64,000 bases of DNA from Sclerodactyla briareus (Eukaryota > Echinodermata > Holothuroidea > Dendrochirotida > Sclerodactylidae): NCBI GenBank assembly GCA_026419785.1, contig JAODTK010003455.1:336365-400364 (forward strand), in the 5' to 3' direction. A program made the translations under genes and the position numbers. The first letter of the stretch is position 1, and every line of letters starts with the position of its first letter. This document shows positions 41,301 to 56,300 of this stretch, piece by piece. A model generated the notes under the pieces. The model did not search any database. It worked only from the letters and a program-made list of their open reading frames with translations, and was not told the origin of the DNA.

Positions 41301-44300
41301 AGCGTTTTTTCTCTGATCCAGTCCCTCAGACTGAGCACCCAGTGAGAGGGCAACAGAAACCGCTTTATTTTTCAGGTCTTTGGTATGACCTGACTGGGAT
41401 TCAAACTTTGATCTTCGATAGGGGAAGCCGACATCTACGACTGTTTCTAACCACCAAGTGCTTGCGCAGAGGACCTACATACTTTGACCAACACTACAGC
41501 CAGCCCCTCCCCATCTGCATATCAGATAGTCTACCTCAGTGCCATAGGTATTAATGTTCAAGGGACCATTGAACTCTGACTCACCTTTCTTGGATATCTT
41601 TCTCTTCTCAATCTTCGGTCAGCATCGACGGCCCGTTCAGGATCTCCTTCTTGCAAAAGGGCCCGTTGACCAGGGTCCCGTAGAAGTCAACGACACCCTC
41701 TAGAATGGCCTGCCCGTACTTCCCCTTGAGCAGGTGTCCGCCGTTAGAGGGCGGCCCCGAAGCAGCGGCAGAGGGTGAGAGTGGTCTCTATGTCAGGCTC
41801 GGTGAGCTGGAGGGTTGGAAGCGACTTCAGCGATGTCATGAGGTCCTCCAGGGGTGCCAGACTCTTCTTCTCCTCACTGGGGCCCTTCTTTTTCTTTTTC
41901 TTCTTTTTATCCTTGTGTTTCTTCTTGTGGGTATCCGAGTCTTTGTCCCTGTCCTTGCTCTTCTTGCTCCCTGATGAGGAGCCTTTCCCTTTTTGCTAAT
42001 CTCCATTAGGAGCTCGTGGCATTCTCAACAAGGCTTCCCTTTCGTCTTCACTAGGGGGAGTTTCTTCTCCAGCATGTCATACTGCTTCTGCTGTTCCGGA
42101 GTCAGCTCGATATTAGACTGTTCGTTAATCTATCGACCGACCCCGAGACGGGGGGGCGGGGGGGGATGACGCCCCTACAGACGCTCTGTGCTTGACCTCT
42201 GCCTGGGAGCTGCAGACCAGAATGTTGTCAGTTAGCACGGTAGCAGGAGGTGTACCAGCCATGGCCGCTGTGCTTGAGATGACATTTGTGCCCTGCTGTC
42301 CGCTGCCGGTGCACACTATGGGACCCTTCAGCAGTTGCTTCAGAAGGTTGGTTGGAATGTTTGCTTGGAGTGCATCACCACTCTCGAGGGAAGCCAGCAG
42401 GGCAGCCTGACCCTGGAGATCCATCGCAGTTGTTGTCGCTGCTGCATTGAGGTGCTGGTCAAATGCGGACATGTCCGGGAGTGTTGACGTGGGGGGCAGG
42501 CTGAAATCTGGAGTATTACTCTGCTGCTGCTGTGGTGGCTGCTTCTCCCTATCCTTCTCCTTCTTTGATTTCTTCTTCTTTGTCTTCTTGGGAGGCTTCT
42601 CTGGCAGTTGAGTTGTTGGGATGGGGTGGGGCTTCTGAGGGTGATGGGCGGGCTCTCCAAGGACTGCTGGCTGAGGGGCTTCACCCTTGTCCTGTGGAGG
42701 ATTGACCGGCATCTGGGGTTCCATTGGCCTTGCACTGACAGCAGCCGCAGCCTCCATCTGCTGCTGCATCTGCTGCAGCTGTTGCTGCATGTTCTGCTGC
42801 ATCCTCATCTCTACCTGGTGGATGATTTCGGGCGGGAGAGGGACACCTTTGTTGGCGATGCTCTGCTGCTGCACCTCTGGAGGATGATATCCTTCTGGCG
42901 CTTCTGGTGCTCCTGGAAGAGTCGCAGCTTCTCCAGACGCTCCCGCTGGCCTAAGCCCTCCCCAAAGGGGTGGTGGTTCCATTCCTGCAACCCATATGAG
43001 CATGCTGATTGGCCATCATCATGTGTGGGGCAGGATCCTCGTGTCCTCATGCCAGCTGCTTCTGCCTGGTGAGGTCCAAAGTTACCAGGGGTGTGGGGTG
43101 GGTGGATGAGCTGGGGATGCTGCTGCTGCATCATAGGGGACATCTGGTGGTCCCTGTGAGCAGGGGAGGGTGGCGGCCTCATTGGGGATTGTGTCCCTGA
43201 CTTCCTGCGGCTGCTGGTGAACTCTGTGGCTGCATCGGAGAATGGCTGCCATTCTGCACCAGAGGTGACATGTTAGGAGGGTGCATGGTGACCTCTGATC
43301 AGCGCTCTGAGGTGACTGATGGTTACCTGCGACCATGGACGAGGGGCTGTGCGAGAACATTGGTGCATGCCCCTCCCCTTGGGCTACTCCACCACCCTTT
43401 GGGACGGACTGTGCCTGAGCTGAGGGACTCATGGCCACCATGGGTGACTGTTGACCAACTGGGGAGGATACTGGAACATTGGCGAACGATGACCACCAGG
43501 CATGACTGTCCCACCACCTTTACGCGACTTCATTGGTGTGGCTGCCCTGAAGGCCCCTAAATGGCATGGCTTTCTCTGCACCCTGCTTGTGGTTCATCAT
43601 CTGCTGATGTGGCGACTGATATCCAGGGGGTAAAGTGTTCTTCTGCTCATAGGGGACAGCTGGCCTTGCTGGAGGGTCATTGGTGACCTGTGTCCAAGGT
43701 GAGATATCGGAGATGGTGTGTGGGGTAACATTGGCGACTGGGATCTCTGGGAGACACCCTGGGAGGGCATCAGTGGGGACTGCATCCCACCTGGATACTG
43801 ACAGGTTGTCCGTGGCCATCAGCGGTGACATTGGGGAGGACCATTGTGACTGTGGGGACATCATCGGTGAGGGCGACTGGAGGGGGCACCATGGGGGACT
43901 GTTGACTCTGGAGAATGACCTTCCCCTGGGACATGCCCTAATGGTGATTTCTGGGGTGGTGGAAGCATCTGTTGGCCCACCATGTGTGATGGCTGCCCCT
44001 GTGGCACCATGGAAGGCTGTAGGGTGGCACTCATCCTCGGCATTGGCGGCCCAACCGCCCATATGACCCATCATAGGCTGTCCGTTTATGTGCAACCTGC
44101 CCCTGGGATCGACCCTGCATCATACCTTGAGAACCAAAGTCCATCTCCTGTGGGTTGCCCTGGTAGTTGCCGAGCTGCATCATTGGGTGTTTACCCATCA
44201 TCTCATCTGCTGAGTTACCCCCCTCCTCCCAGAGACCAGCATCGGACCCCTCATTCTCATGTTCTCAACTATCCTGGGGAAGGGCACCGGGGTCGGCCTT

Positions 44301-47300
44301 GCCTGCTGATGCTCCTGCTTAAACTCCTGGGCAATGATTGAGTGCTGCCTTTGTTGCTTCCTGGCGCCATCCAGGTGTTTCTGGAATGCCGTGGCGTTGG
44401 GTGACTGCTTCCAGTTCCTTCAGGCCCTTCTCATCCATGGGTTTCTTGTTCTTCTCGCAGGACCGTCTCTTGGCCGTGAGGGCTTTCTTCTTCTTCCTCT
44501 CCTTGGCTACCTCCCCCTCGAAGAACTTGACTCTCGCTGGATAATCTGTTCCCTCTGACGTTCACATGCTGGATATTCCTCTAAATTCTCCTTATCTGGG
44601 GCTGGCTCCTCACTGCTGTCGTATGGGTCGAATCCTTGGAACTGATCCCCTCCCATGGTGTTGTAGGGGAACCCTGGCATTGTGGTGGCAGTCTGACGGG
44701 AGCCCCCGCTGGAACGCTGGAAGCCCTCAGGGAGGCTAAAGTTTGGACTCTGCATGCCGTGTGGCATGGGGAAACATGTTTGGGTTCATCTGCATATTGG
44801 GGCTCATCATGGGCGGGCGCACACGGGGGACGCCGTTGGGTAGGCGCATCAGTTCGGGCATCCTGGCCCCACCCATCACTGCCGGCCCCATTGCTCGCTG
44901 CTGCATGGAGTTTGGAGATTGCACCGGTAGCCCCATCTCGTTGAGCTGCAACCATACCAGCCACCTGCTGTGGATCGTGTGGAGAGGGGACATACCGGGT
45001 AGCATACTGCCCGACGTGCGGGCGACTGCATGGGGGACTGCATAGGTGACGGCATGGGCGACTGCTGGGGTACTGGAAAGTGCTGTGGACCCGGGAGCCT
45101 CGGCCCACCTGGTGGGAATCCCCTCGGACTCGGGATGGGAGTAGATGCAGTTGCCTGGTGTATGTGCGTTTAACCCCCTGCGACGTGTGCACCAGAGGTG
45201 TAGCCAGGGCTTGGTGGAACACCAACGTGTTGCTGCATCATCTGGTGCTGCTGGTTCATTGCCTGGAGCAGACGGGCATGCGGACCGGGGGGCTTCTTTG
45301 TCTTCTCGGCTTCTGCGGAGTAAAAACAAAACAAGGAACAGTTAACAAATATGGGGGCATCAAAGGTTGCTATTTATTTTTAATATCTCATCACAGACCC
45401 TTGTGATAGACGCTTCAAGAACATATCATCAGAGCATAATAATGCTGTGTCATAGGAGCCCTCCAGCTCAAATGGCAACAAGTCTGATTATCCAGGAGAG
45501 TTCAAGGATATGGTTCTTAGGTTGTGTAACTACAGTCGGAGCCAAGTAGAGACTTCAGATTAGGGGATGAAGACGAATAGACACGAAATCCTAAACTATT
45601 GTTTAGGTGTTTTTTTATAGTAACAGCCCCCCCCCCCCCCCCCCCCCCCCCTTAATCACCTAATATTGTATCTGCATGTATAAATTTGAATTTCCAAAAG
45701 CTCACATTATTCAAAACATCAACTTTGCAATGATCCTAAATACAAAATTCTTACCTCGATACGACATTTTGGAAGATATAATTGATACGAAGATTGTATC
45801 GCGTACTACAATCTTTTTTTTTCCTTTCAAACTTTTTTTTTTTTTTTTTTTTCAATTGCAGGTGGAATAACACCAGGTCCTTCAACAAAACAACCCATCC
45901 CTAATGAGCACAACGTAATAGAAGTGCTATTCGTGAAATCACTCCATTGTGGAATAGCCCTTTTCTGACTATTGATATTCACCTAGTTTTCATTCACCAG
46001 AGAGCTTTACAATTTATGGTACAAATTTTCTCTCGATATGAATGATCCAAGGGAGCACATGCCCGGGGGAGCCTGACCCCTAAACTATCTGCCCCTGCTC
46101 TCAACAAAGGGGCATTCTCCAGGCAACCCTGGGCCATCCCTCAACTGGCAGTGCCAACCATGGGCTACCAGCCTCACTATGGCCACCCAACATGCATAAC
46201 CTCACTTAGGAATGTATCTTACTACAATTCTCTCGATTTGGAGAAGGTACATTCGAAGGACAACTGCAGGCTCGAATACGATAGAGGTTTTACTGTGGAC
46301 AATGGAAATCTACATCTATAGGTCAAAACCCCCTTTCAATTGATGTTCCTGTGTGGAGTTCAGTCAATTATTCAGAGACATTGGAGACGATCCCTACTGT
46401 GCAGTAAGGAATGACATTACAGTTGAACAACACAGATAACTATATTATGTATTCCATGTTTCATTGTGGTTTTCTCTCACTGAAGTACACCATCAACACC
46501 TATTTACCCACTACAGCAATCCTCTCTCAAGCAATATTAATGTGTCAATTTCAATAGCAAACAAAGAATATTTGCAGGGTTGTACAAGTATGACATCATC
46601 ATTCATCATTGCATGATGGATGCTTCTCCATTTTCCACAATAACATGACAAAGGCCTCTAACTCTGTAACGCAAAGTCCTGTGATCAACGCATTTAGTTT
46701 TTCACCAGCTATTATACCAGCCTCTTATCCTGCAGTCGTCCTTCGAAGTGGTGCACTAGTATTTAAGACATTTATTGCCATGTACCTCATCAGAGAAGTG
46801 GGTCTGCCAAAAAGTGTTGTAGCATAGGACTGCGATTGAAGCACTCTCCCTAATAATTATGAAAAATATATTATTAGCAGGTGATGGGTTTTTTTATTTT
46901 TTTATTTAGAGGCGCAAGGGTGAGCAGAAGGGGAGAGAAGACACAGAATGGTGAAAAAAGGTGAACGTACCGGGTTTGGGTGGATAGTAGGCGGTTGTTA
47001 GATTTCCAGTGAGGCTCTGCATGGCTGGGTTATCTGACGAGACAAATTATTGTACTTGGGGTTAGCTCTTTCATGAAGCTCTTTCATGAATAGAAAATAA
47101 TTTGATGCATGGTGGTGGATGGATGAGTGGTGAATTGTGCTTCCTGGCCATGCAGATGTGTGACAGGCCAAGAAGTGGGGTGGGGGGGGGGCTGAGGGGA
47201 GGGAGGGGTGGGCATGAGTCAAGGTAGTGGGGTGGGGTCAGAACAGCTCAAACTACAGCAACTCAGAGAAATTTGAAAACTCACACTACAACGAAACTGG

Positions 47301-50300
47301 CAGAACATTTGAAATTACTTGGATCAGGTTCACTCAACTTTGATTAGGGTTAGAATAGCGAGACTAAATCCCTGTACTAGATATTGACCACAACTGGCAC
47401 AAAATACAAATGTGCTTGATTTAGGACAGAAGAATGATCACTGAATTTCTGTTAGGGTCACAATAGCATTGGCAATACAAGAGGAGGGTAAATTAAACAA
47501 GTTATTTTCAGACTCCATCATATTGTGTGAGTAATTTAAATTCCACCTAGGGGACCTCAGAGAAGCAGTATGGACAACAATGTGGACTCAATGTAGGGTC
47601 GACCACTGAGCTGATTATTCCTCCCATTTCCTCTCAGGGTCGTGCAGTGACTTATTTCCTACTGGTGCGATTTGGAGACATTTTAAGATAATTCATAAGA
47701 AATATTTGTATACAATTGTTCACTACACTGCCTGCCCTCACTAATTTTCAGTCCCCCCCTGTTTGGCAATAATTTATCAATTTAAACTATTCATGTAATA
47801 CCACTGGTAATCTCCACAACATTGAGTACCGTTCCTCAGAGAGGTCCCACTTGCTCCACAAACAAGTTATGAGTAGCCCCACAAAGTAGCCCTGATTCGC
47901 ATGTTCATAAATATCAAAAAATCTATTTGCAGGCAAGTGCCATATTATTGAAATTCAAGATTTTTGCAGTAAGACAAACAAACCCACACTCTGCACTTGG
48001 CTAAATTTCACTCCAAATTCTGTCAGGGGTATGACAAGGATTCCTGACAAAGAGAAGATAATGGGGTCAGCGATGACGTACCAGCGCCGACGTCTCAGGC
48101 TGGAGGTGAAACGATGTGCAAGGGTATGAGGCAGCATGGTGATAGCATGCAATTTTTTTTGGAAGGGAGCAGTATAATATATGGAGGTGCACTCGAAAGG
48201 GTCACAGACATGCACACACAATTTCACATGGTTGTGTAAGAACAGAAACTGTTTTCATTTTAACAGAGGTGAGTTACACAAGTGCAAACATGTGAGCATA
48301 GGCATATATTAGAGTGGGAGACTTGGAAAACTAGCACATGTAGCCTATACTGTAATGACACACATACCATCAAGGTGAATCATACCAACAAAATCAATCA
48401 GACAGGGAATGCATCCATGCAAACATACAGGGAAATAGTACATTTATTAGAATCAGGGCTCTTCACTTTAGATCGCCTTGTCATCGAACACCAATTGTTA
48501 TTTCAGTTATACATCCATTTTACATGGTGTCTAGGACACACAACTAACATAAGTATGACGAAAAATGCAGGCATGCCTTTATTATGGCATGAACTTCTAT
48601 TGAAATGAATAAGCTATTTTACCTAGAATCCTGAATGTTAACAGTCCACACACACTCCAACAACTGATACAAAATGAGTGTTCAGGACACTTCCAATTTC
48701 AGGGAGGGGATGTCATTTAGCCCAAATCTCAGACAGTTTGTAAAGAAGTGCAGATTTTCTGTACAAACTGATTTTTGATGACTACATTTTGCTTGTTTCC
48801 TGTCAGTTTTTTTATATTTTTTTCATCTAAGCGGGTTTCAAGGTGAACAGATTGAACAGAGTGACAAATTGACTGGGTATGATCACTTGTTATTGAAGTG
48901 GATACCTGAATTGTGGGTTTCTCTCACCACACAAAATAAGGGAGAGGAACTTTACCACACCACAACTTTCGAAAGAAAAATCGCCTGTGTAACAAACGCA
49001 TTGTTTGCAGGTACATCCCTGATCAATTACCAGAACATTTCCCCCTACTTTTGCAACATTTTCCAACATTTGCCCTCCATACACCCACACTGCAATGCAC
49101 ACAACACAGGTTATTTGGTCTCACCTTTGGCAAGGAGCTTGGCTTCCTCTAGTCGCTTCAGATCCATGGCGCTCAACTCTGGCAGCGTCCCGTGGATGTT
49201 TCCCTGGTCCATCGTCAGAGTGGCAGCTGGACTGGCCGTGTGGTCGCCCTGCTCCCTCTTCTCCCTCTCTAAGAGGTCCTGCAGGAGAAGTGGCTGCTCC
49301 CGGAGAGGCGTCGCCATCTGCTGATCAGCCGAGGTTGTGACAGCGCCCCCACTGGCTGGGGGAACGCTCGAAGTAGAGGGCAAGGATGCTGCATCGGTGC
49401 TGGTGGACGCAGGAATCGATTCTTGTGGGATGTCACTGAGCAGATTCCCTTGAGATGTTGTAGGCACCTGCTGGGGTGCCCCTTCCTTCGTTCCAGATGA
49501 TGTTCGCCCTGGTTCCTGCACTGGCTGTTCCGAACCACCAATCTCATTGTCTCCACTGGGAGGGTTACTGAACTTTCTCCACTGCCCAAATTCTTTCTAC
49601 CCCTGTCTACAGGGTCCACACTGCCACTAGCTTGACCCTCATTCGTCTCCATTTTTTCATCACCTGTGCTTTTACTCTCTACCCTGACCTGCGATTGATG
49701 AACTACTTGAAGTGGGACATTTGGGGCCAGTAACTATAGGGATGTCCGAAGCTGAACTTGTCATAGGAAGCCCAGTTGCCTCTGAGGAACTGTCACCAGC
49801 ATTGCTCGGACTACCCTCCTCAGTAACACCGCCGTCACTGTTCTTGGATTCTGCGCTCCCCTCTACCCTTCCCGAGCCATCTGCACCAACCGAAGAACTG
49901 CCCTTGTCCTCTGGCAGTCGAGGATCGCTTCCCCCATGATGGTCTCCATCTTGACTGGTACGGCCCTCAGGAAAAGCCGATGAGGATTGCTGGCCTGCAG
50001 AGCTCACTGGAGTGGCTTGGTGCTTGCACTCGGAGGAGGCAGTAGATTCTCCAGGCTCCTGCTTGATCTTAACAGTTTCTTGTGCTTTGGCACCTGAAGG
50101 ACCTTCCTTAGGAGGTCCGCTTCCTCCAGACGGTGGCCTCTCAACGGCAACTGAGGACTGCTCGACTTTCCTTTCTCCACCTCCAATGGCGCCTTTGTGC
50201 TTTTGTTGCTTGACTCTCTTGCCGCTTCCTCAAGCAGAGATTGTCCTGCCTCTACATCTTTGACAGGTGTGGCTCCAACATCCCTGGAACCCCTGTCCCC

Positions 50301-53300
50301 AGCCACCTTAGATGATATATCCTGCTTCTCCTCCGGAGTAGATCCCCTCCCAGCTGAATCACCACTAGTCCTTTCTACACACTCACTCCCTCCCCCCGTA
50401 GACGGAGTCCCCTCCTCTGTAGTTCCAGATGACGAGGGTTGTTTGCTCTTATCTGGGATGCTTCCATCACCGGAGATGCCACCAGGCTGTGATGGTCTGG
50501 GGGTCTCAGTCTCCAGGGGTTTGCTGGCGTCCAGCTCTAGATCCTTCAGGAGCTCATCTTTCTTCTTCTGGTCAGCGGGAGTCTCGTGTGGCAATTCGAT
50601 CGCCTCCTGATCGTCAAGACCAAAGGCCTTGAATAGTTGCTGGTCTCCTAAGAGTTCTGGTTGGCTTTTTGGGGTGTCGACATCTGACACAGCATCCAGT
50701 AGGTTAAAGACCCCTTCCTTGAGCAGATCATCCGCTGCGTGTCGTGATCCGGGTTCGGTTGAGCGATGCCGGAGGCGGTGGAGCTCTCCGGTAGGCTGGA
50801 CAAGCGCGGCTCAGTGATGGTCCAACCTGAGTTACCCCAGGAGGTAGTCCGGGTGGTCTCCCCCCAGAGAGCTCTATCTGTTGGTTCTCAGGCATGGAGA
50901 TGCGTCTTTGTGGGAGCATGTGAGCCGGCAAGCTGGCCTGCCTGTAAATTCCTGACTGACTAGCCGATCCACCCTCCTGGCTCAGAAATTGGTTGTAGAG
51001 GTGTTCCGCAGACGACGAAGGGATGCCAGGCCTGCCATCTTTCTTGTTCCCAGGGACCAGTCCAAGGTGTCTTGGCCTTGATGATGGCCAGGGTTGCCCA
51101 TAGGCTTGTGCCTCAGTTCATGAAGGGGCCTTTTTGGGGTTACCAGGCTGCCTGATAATTGTGGCGCCAGTCCTTGGTCGACCTGACTATATTGCACAAA
51201 GTGTTTGCCCATCTGGCTGGGATGCATCGATTGTTCCCCCTGGAGCTGGTTAGGACTCGGGCCACCAACGTGGTACTGTGGACGCTGGTGGGGAATGGAC
51301 CAGGACCAGCCCCCATGGTAGGGTCAAAGTGGCCAGGACCCATCCCTGGGGGGAACTGTCCCATCTGCTGCCCAGGGTTGTGAGCAGGGTATGGTGGCGG
51401 TGGTGGCCGGACCTGATCAGGGTTCCAGCCGGGCTGCTCGGGCCTTGGCCCCTGACGCACAGCGAGATATTTCTTGAGTCGTTGGACATGAAATTGCTTG
51501 CTAGCTTCTGCGGTAGTATTCAGTCCGCCCTCCTGGCTACTGCTGAATGGGGGTGAGGCCCTGGAGCAAACGGTGACTGGGCTGGTGAAGGGGTATAGTC
51601 CCAGTGGCCTTACCCTGATGTGAACCCATCGGAGGGACCATGGGCCCCATGCCTGGTGACTGCATAGGGTTTTCTACTAGGGGCATGGTTGGTGTCGCAG
51701 GCCCCATTGGTACCCCATTCATCCCGTGTGTGGCATCCCGCTATGTTGGGTGGGTAGTACTGCCTCCATGGCCTGGTGGGGTGACCGCTCTGGCAGGTGC
51801 ACTGGTGTTGAACCCCCGCTGTGGATAGTCTGCTGAGCGGGTGATGGAGCACCAGGGGTCATCGGGAAGCCGGACCAGGGAGGGCCCCTGTAGGAGTCTT
51901 GCACCATTGGAGAGGGAGGGATGTGGTCCTGTGGTATCCTCTGGTTTGGGTTCACCATATTTCCTTGTAGTACCAAACTTCCAGGTAGTCCTGAAAGAGA
52001 ACAAACAATTCAGAGTAAATATCTTGGTTTTGTGCATTAATCATGCTTGAACTTTTAAAAAAAAATCATAATAGTAATACTCTGCAGTAAAGCTATCTCT
52101 GTTCATTCTGTTTTTCTTTTCTGGACATTTTCCCACCAGTACCAGTTCTGAAAATGGTGCATAATGGGTTCCCTAATCATGTTTATCCAATGAGCCTAAA
52201 CATTGCCCACCAGACAGCTAATACATCATGCCAACACCAATGTGCCATAAACATTTTCCACATCAGTCCAACAAATCACAAAATATGCTACAATTGAGTA
52301 ACAGTTCATTAAACAAGGCGATTGCTCCCAGTGTCTCGCCTGGTTGGTCGATCAGTGGTTTCTTCTATCAGGCAGAGTGCAAGTAAAATTGAATAAATGT
52401 TTTGAGAGTCCCCATACACAGCAGGAGTTTGACCAGATATGGTCAGTTTCTTATCTCAAAACATGAGTCAAGAGAAAATAGGTGGTTGAAATGGGATTTA
52501 CGTGAGTCGGTCGGCTTTGTGACGGTGGTGTGCCCATAGGGTGGGTTCTCTTAACCCCCATCCCCCCCTCACACCAGGTAATTAATTGGTGACCAGTGGG
52601 ATATCTGGGCACAACCTTGCACCGACAATGGCACCAACTTAAATGCTGGGATCGTCACAGAGCATGCCAATGATAGGTGGATAGCTGTGGAGCGTTTGGT
52701 GCTGCAAAGCAGCAAGCTATTGAATACTAGGAATTATAATTATTTTAATATTTTCAACAGGACACCAATTTGTGTTGTACATATGTATTTGTTGTGACCA
52801 CGACAGAACTCGCTTAGCTCGAGATGAAAAAATCGTTGTACTCGCTCACCTGGGGGCAGGGAGTCTGTGGTTGTCCGTCGTTGATAACCCCGGGTTGGTT
52901 GGGTAAGACAGGGTGCTGCTGGGGCTGTTTGGCCCTCTTTCCCCCCATGTCCTGGTCGCCCAGACGCTTGCGCTGGAAGTCTTCAGAGATCTGTGGGGGA
53001 GAGTGAGAGGATCACTGATTATTAGAGCAGAGGGTCATACAGCGTCTTCAGTGTTCTTAGCTGGCAGACAGATGGACAGACAGACAGACTGACTAGACTG
53101 AAGTTCATGTCCATGAGTTAACAAGTTGAAAAGGTTTTATTTTACGTAGTTTATGCTCAGGGAGACCTATGAAAGGGATTATTCAACAGGCAGACCATTA
53201 AGAACCATAAACCATAGAGGAAAACAAAGAGATTAGTTAGGAATGCTTCTAAAGACGGCTTTCCTCTGACCCTTTCAATGCAATAGGGGACTTTAGACAC

Positions 53301-56300
53301 CATAGTATACACCTATGCCACAGCCTAGCAGATTAAAGAAAAATAAAGCATTTGTAGTTGTTGAAGCACCCCCTCTAGTTGACCACTGCACTGATGATAA
53401 GATTGCAACAAAATCTAACACTATAGGACATTATGAGAGTCAATCATGTAATCAACGAACAGGCAAAAACACATTTCACAGGGCAAAAACATGTTCTCCG
53501 CCAAGGCAAAACTGACAATGGTCATTGTTTGCTATGTCTAATGACGAAGAGCTCACCAATGCATATGATGCAACCAGGATTCATTCTCCTGAGTGGTAAG
53601 CCAGCGTTCTAACATCTGTACTAATTAATCAGTTGGATCATGGATTTTGATGATTCTGGTGGAAGTGGATTACATTTAGCATTGACAAAAGTGCAGGTCA
53701 TTCCTTATGGGGTCGTTGGAGGTCATTTGAGGTCACAATGTGCAAATTTTAAAAACCGTGTTAGGAACTAACAAAACCTGGCCCTAAAATGCGGAAGCCC
53801 AACACTGTGAATTCCTTTATTGTGGGATATATGATGAGCGATAACTCGCCTTCTCTTCTTGACTAGTATTCGTGATATTGAGGCAGGGGTGCAACCAATC
53901 CCAACCTGCTCCCAGGACTGCCATTTCACATCCCCATTCATTCCCTGGTAATTACAATACAGCGACCACAACTTCAAAATAAGGCACTGATAGTGTTTCC
54001 TGAAAAACCCCATGTTATTGTACGTTATGAGTCTTTTTCCATACAGGTGTGGGTTGTACGTGGCCTTCATAGGCATGACTTGAATGCATGTCCAATGTGA
54101 AACTGCAACCTGGGCAACTTCAAATTTGAGACCATACGGGGAAAAATGAAACTTTCATGAGAACATGAAAAATCACCTTTTGTGCTTCTTTAAACCTCTG
54201 TGTAGCTCGGTTTTCCCTTGCTTTTTGCTGTTTCGAAAGAAAGCAAGAATAGTTCATACAGTGAGTTTTGTCTGTGTATGTGTCAAGAATCATGAGCCAA
54301 CTATGCTCCGAGTTGTTCCTAAGGGCTGTCTAGATCAATGTCTAAACTATAGATTACACTAACCACTACAACAATATTCTACATTTCAATTCCACAAGGT
54401 TACGATTACCCTGCCAAGGGCGAATGTTATAATGATTGTGCAATCAACCATTTCTTCTTTCGCAACATTAATGTGAATGCTCATGCCACCATGAAGAATA
54501 TCAGCTCGGAGGCCATTCTAGTCTCTCATGGCAATGGGCAGAAGACTATATTATTGCATAACAGTAAAATGAAAGCATGACTTTGTCAAAAGATTATTCT
54601 TGTCATACCTACAATTTCTAAACACACAAAAGAAAAATAACTTCAGAATTAGAAATTTCCATATGCAGAATGTCTTTTGGGAAAGTAGGACCAGTTTAAT
54701 ATTAGACACAATAGTTCCAAAAGTAAGCCATCTGATCACTCACTTCAAAGTTAATTTCCATATTCAAAGTATGTGGTAATTGTCTCCTTTTTGTGATCTG
54801 GTCCTAATTACAATATATTATAATTTGGCACATACTTTATGAAATTAAGAGGAACGACTCAAGATGAAATTCTGCCCAAATTAATACTCTTCCTGGTGTT
54901 ACGATGTTAAAAAGAATAAAAAATCATTCAATATCTTTGTTCCAGGTTCATAGCATGTTCGGTTGGGAAGATATGGCTTCCTCAATTTCATATAATTTGC
55001 TGATTTGGGCAAACTGGCAACCTTTTTATGATGTCATATCTACCACTTATAAGGGAAAATACATATTTCCTAACATTTTCTTTAAAATTGGTAGATATGA
55101 TATCATCAAATGTTGTCAATTTTGCAAAATTGCCAACTTTCATGTGATAATTATAATCTTTAAACTTCGTAACTTTCATAACCCGAACATTGCTATGGAA
55201 ACAGCAACAAAGTTTGGATTGCATGATTTTCAATGCACATCATATGAACATTGAAATTTTTGACTGTAATTGTCCTTCATTAGCAGATTTTTACGCTTCC
55301 AGAAGACTAATCAGTTCATCTACCTTATATCCTTCATCTAGTGGCCACACAGGTCCATAGCCACCTATGGTTCTAATCGTATCTTGCTAACAACTTAATC
55401 AGTGACGTTTGTGCCCAAAATCGAATCAAATCGTTTCCACCCCAACCCCGATACTACATACAAACATTTGATCGAAATCGGTCGTACTGTTTTCATACAA
55501 TACATACCTCAACCTACATCATACAACGCACACATGACAAGTGATCGCTAAGTCTCTTCCTGAACTTGTTCAGACGAGACAAAAACGGAAATCATTAATT
55601 TTACAAAGCCACATGAACTCTATGTTAACACTGGATAGAATCAATCTCACCAGATAGAACTGCTTTTCAGCTGAGAGACGTTCCTTCCCTATCCTAACCT
55701 ACTCCTAACTGATTTGCTGAAGCCTCGAGACCCTCTTGAGTTAAAAAAAATAAATCTATTGTGGTTGTAACTCATTACCCATGGGAAAAAAATCTTGAGG
55801 TACCAGGTAGGCTGCTTGCGTTACCACAGTGGGTCAAAAGTGCCTTTAGCTTTTTGAGAGAATGCAATCGACCAAGATTTGAATTCTGAACACTGGAAAA
55901 GTTCCTATGATGGTTTTATGTTGCCCACAATACCACACTGCCCAATATTACAATTGTTGACATCGCAGAAGAATAACTATGATTTAGATTCCCAATGTTG
56001 CTATATCTGCTGGCTTAATCCTCCACCTGAAGCATCTGCCTACAGCTGACCCCCCACACCCTCACCACCCACTCTTGTAATTGGATACTATCCATTAGGT
56101 GGGGGTGGGTCGATGAGGTGTGGAGGACACCAAAATGAACTAAGTACCAGTTGGTTTATCCCACCTGACATGTGCATGATTAGTTGGAGTTGTGTGTTAA
56201 ATTGCCGGTGTGAATCCATGGGCTAAACCAATTCTTGCCAACCCCCAACACTCAATTACGCACTACTCCATATCCCAACAAGTCTAGCCGGAGAGGGGTG

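Noticed and set aside
42608..43200. Cys/Leu/His-rich plus-strand open frames
   Set aside because: Antisense of the Met/Gln-rich repeats of KMT2 giant exon B.
53570..53640. Possible exon ending at a GTGAGC donor near 53550
   Set aside because: Its translation (ENESWLHHMHW) matches nothing in MLL3/4 and the area resembles a dispersed repeat.
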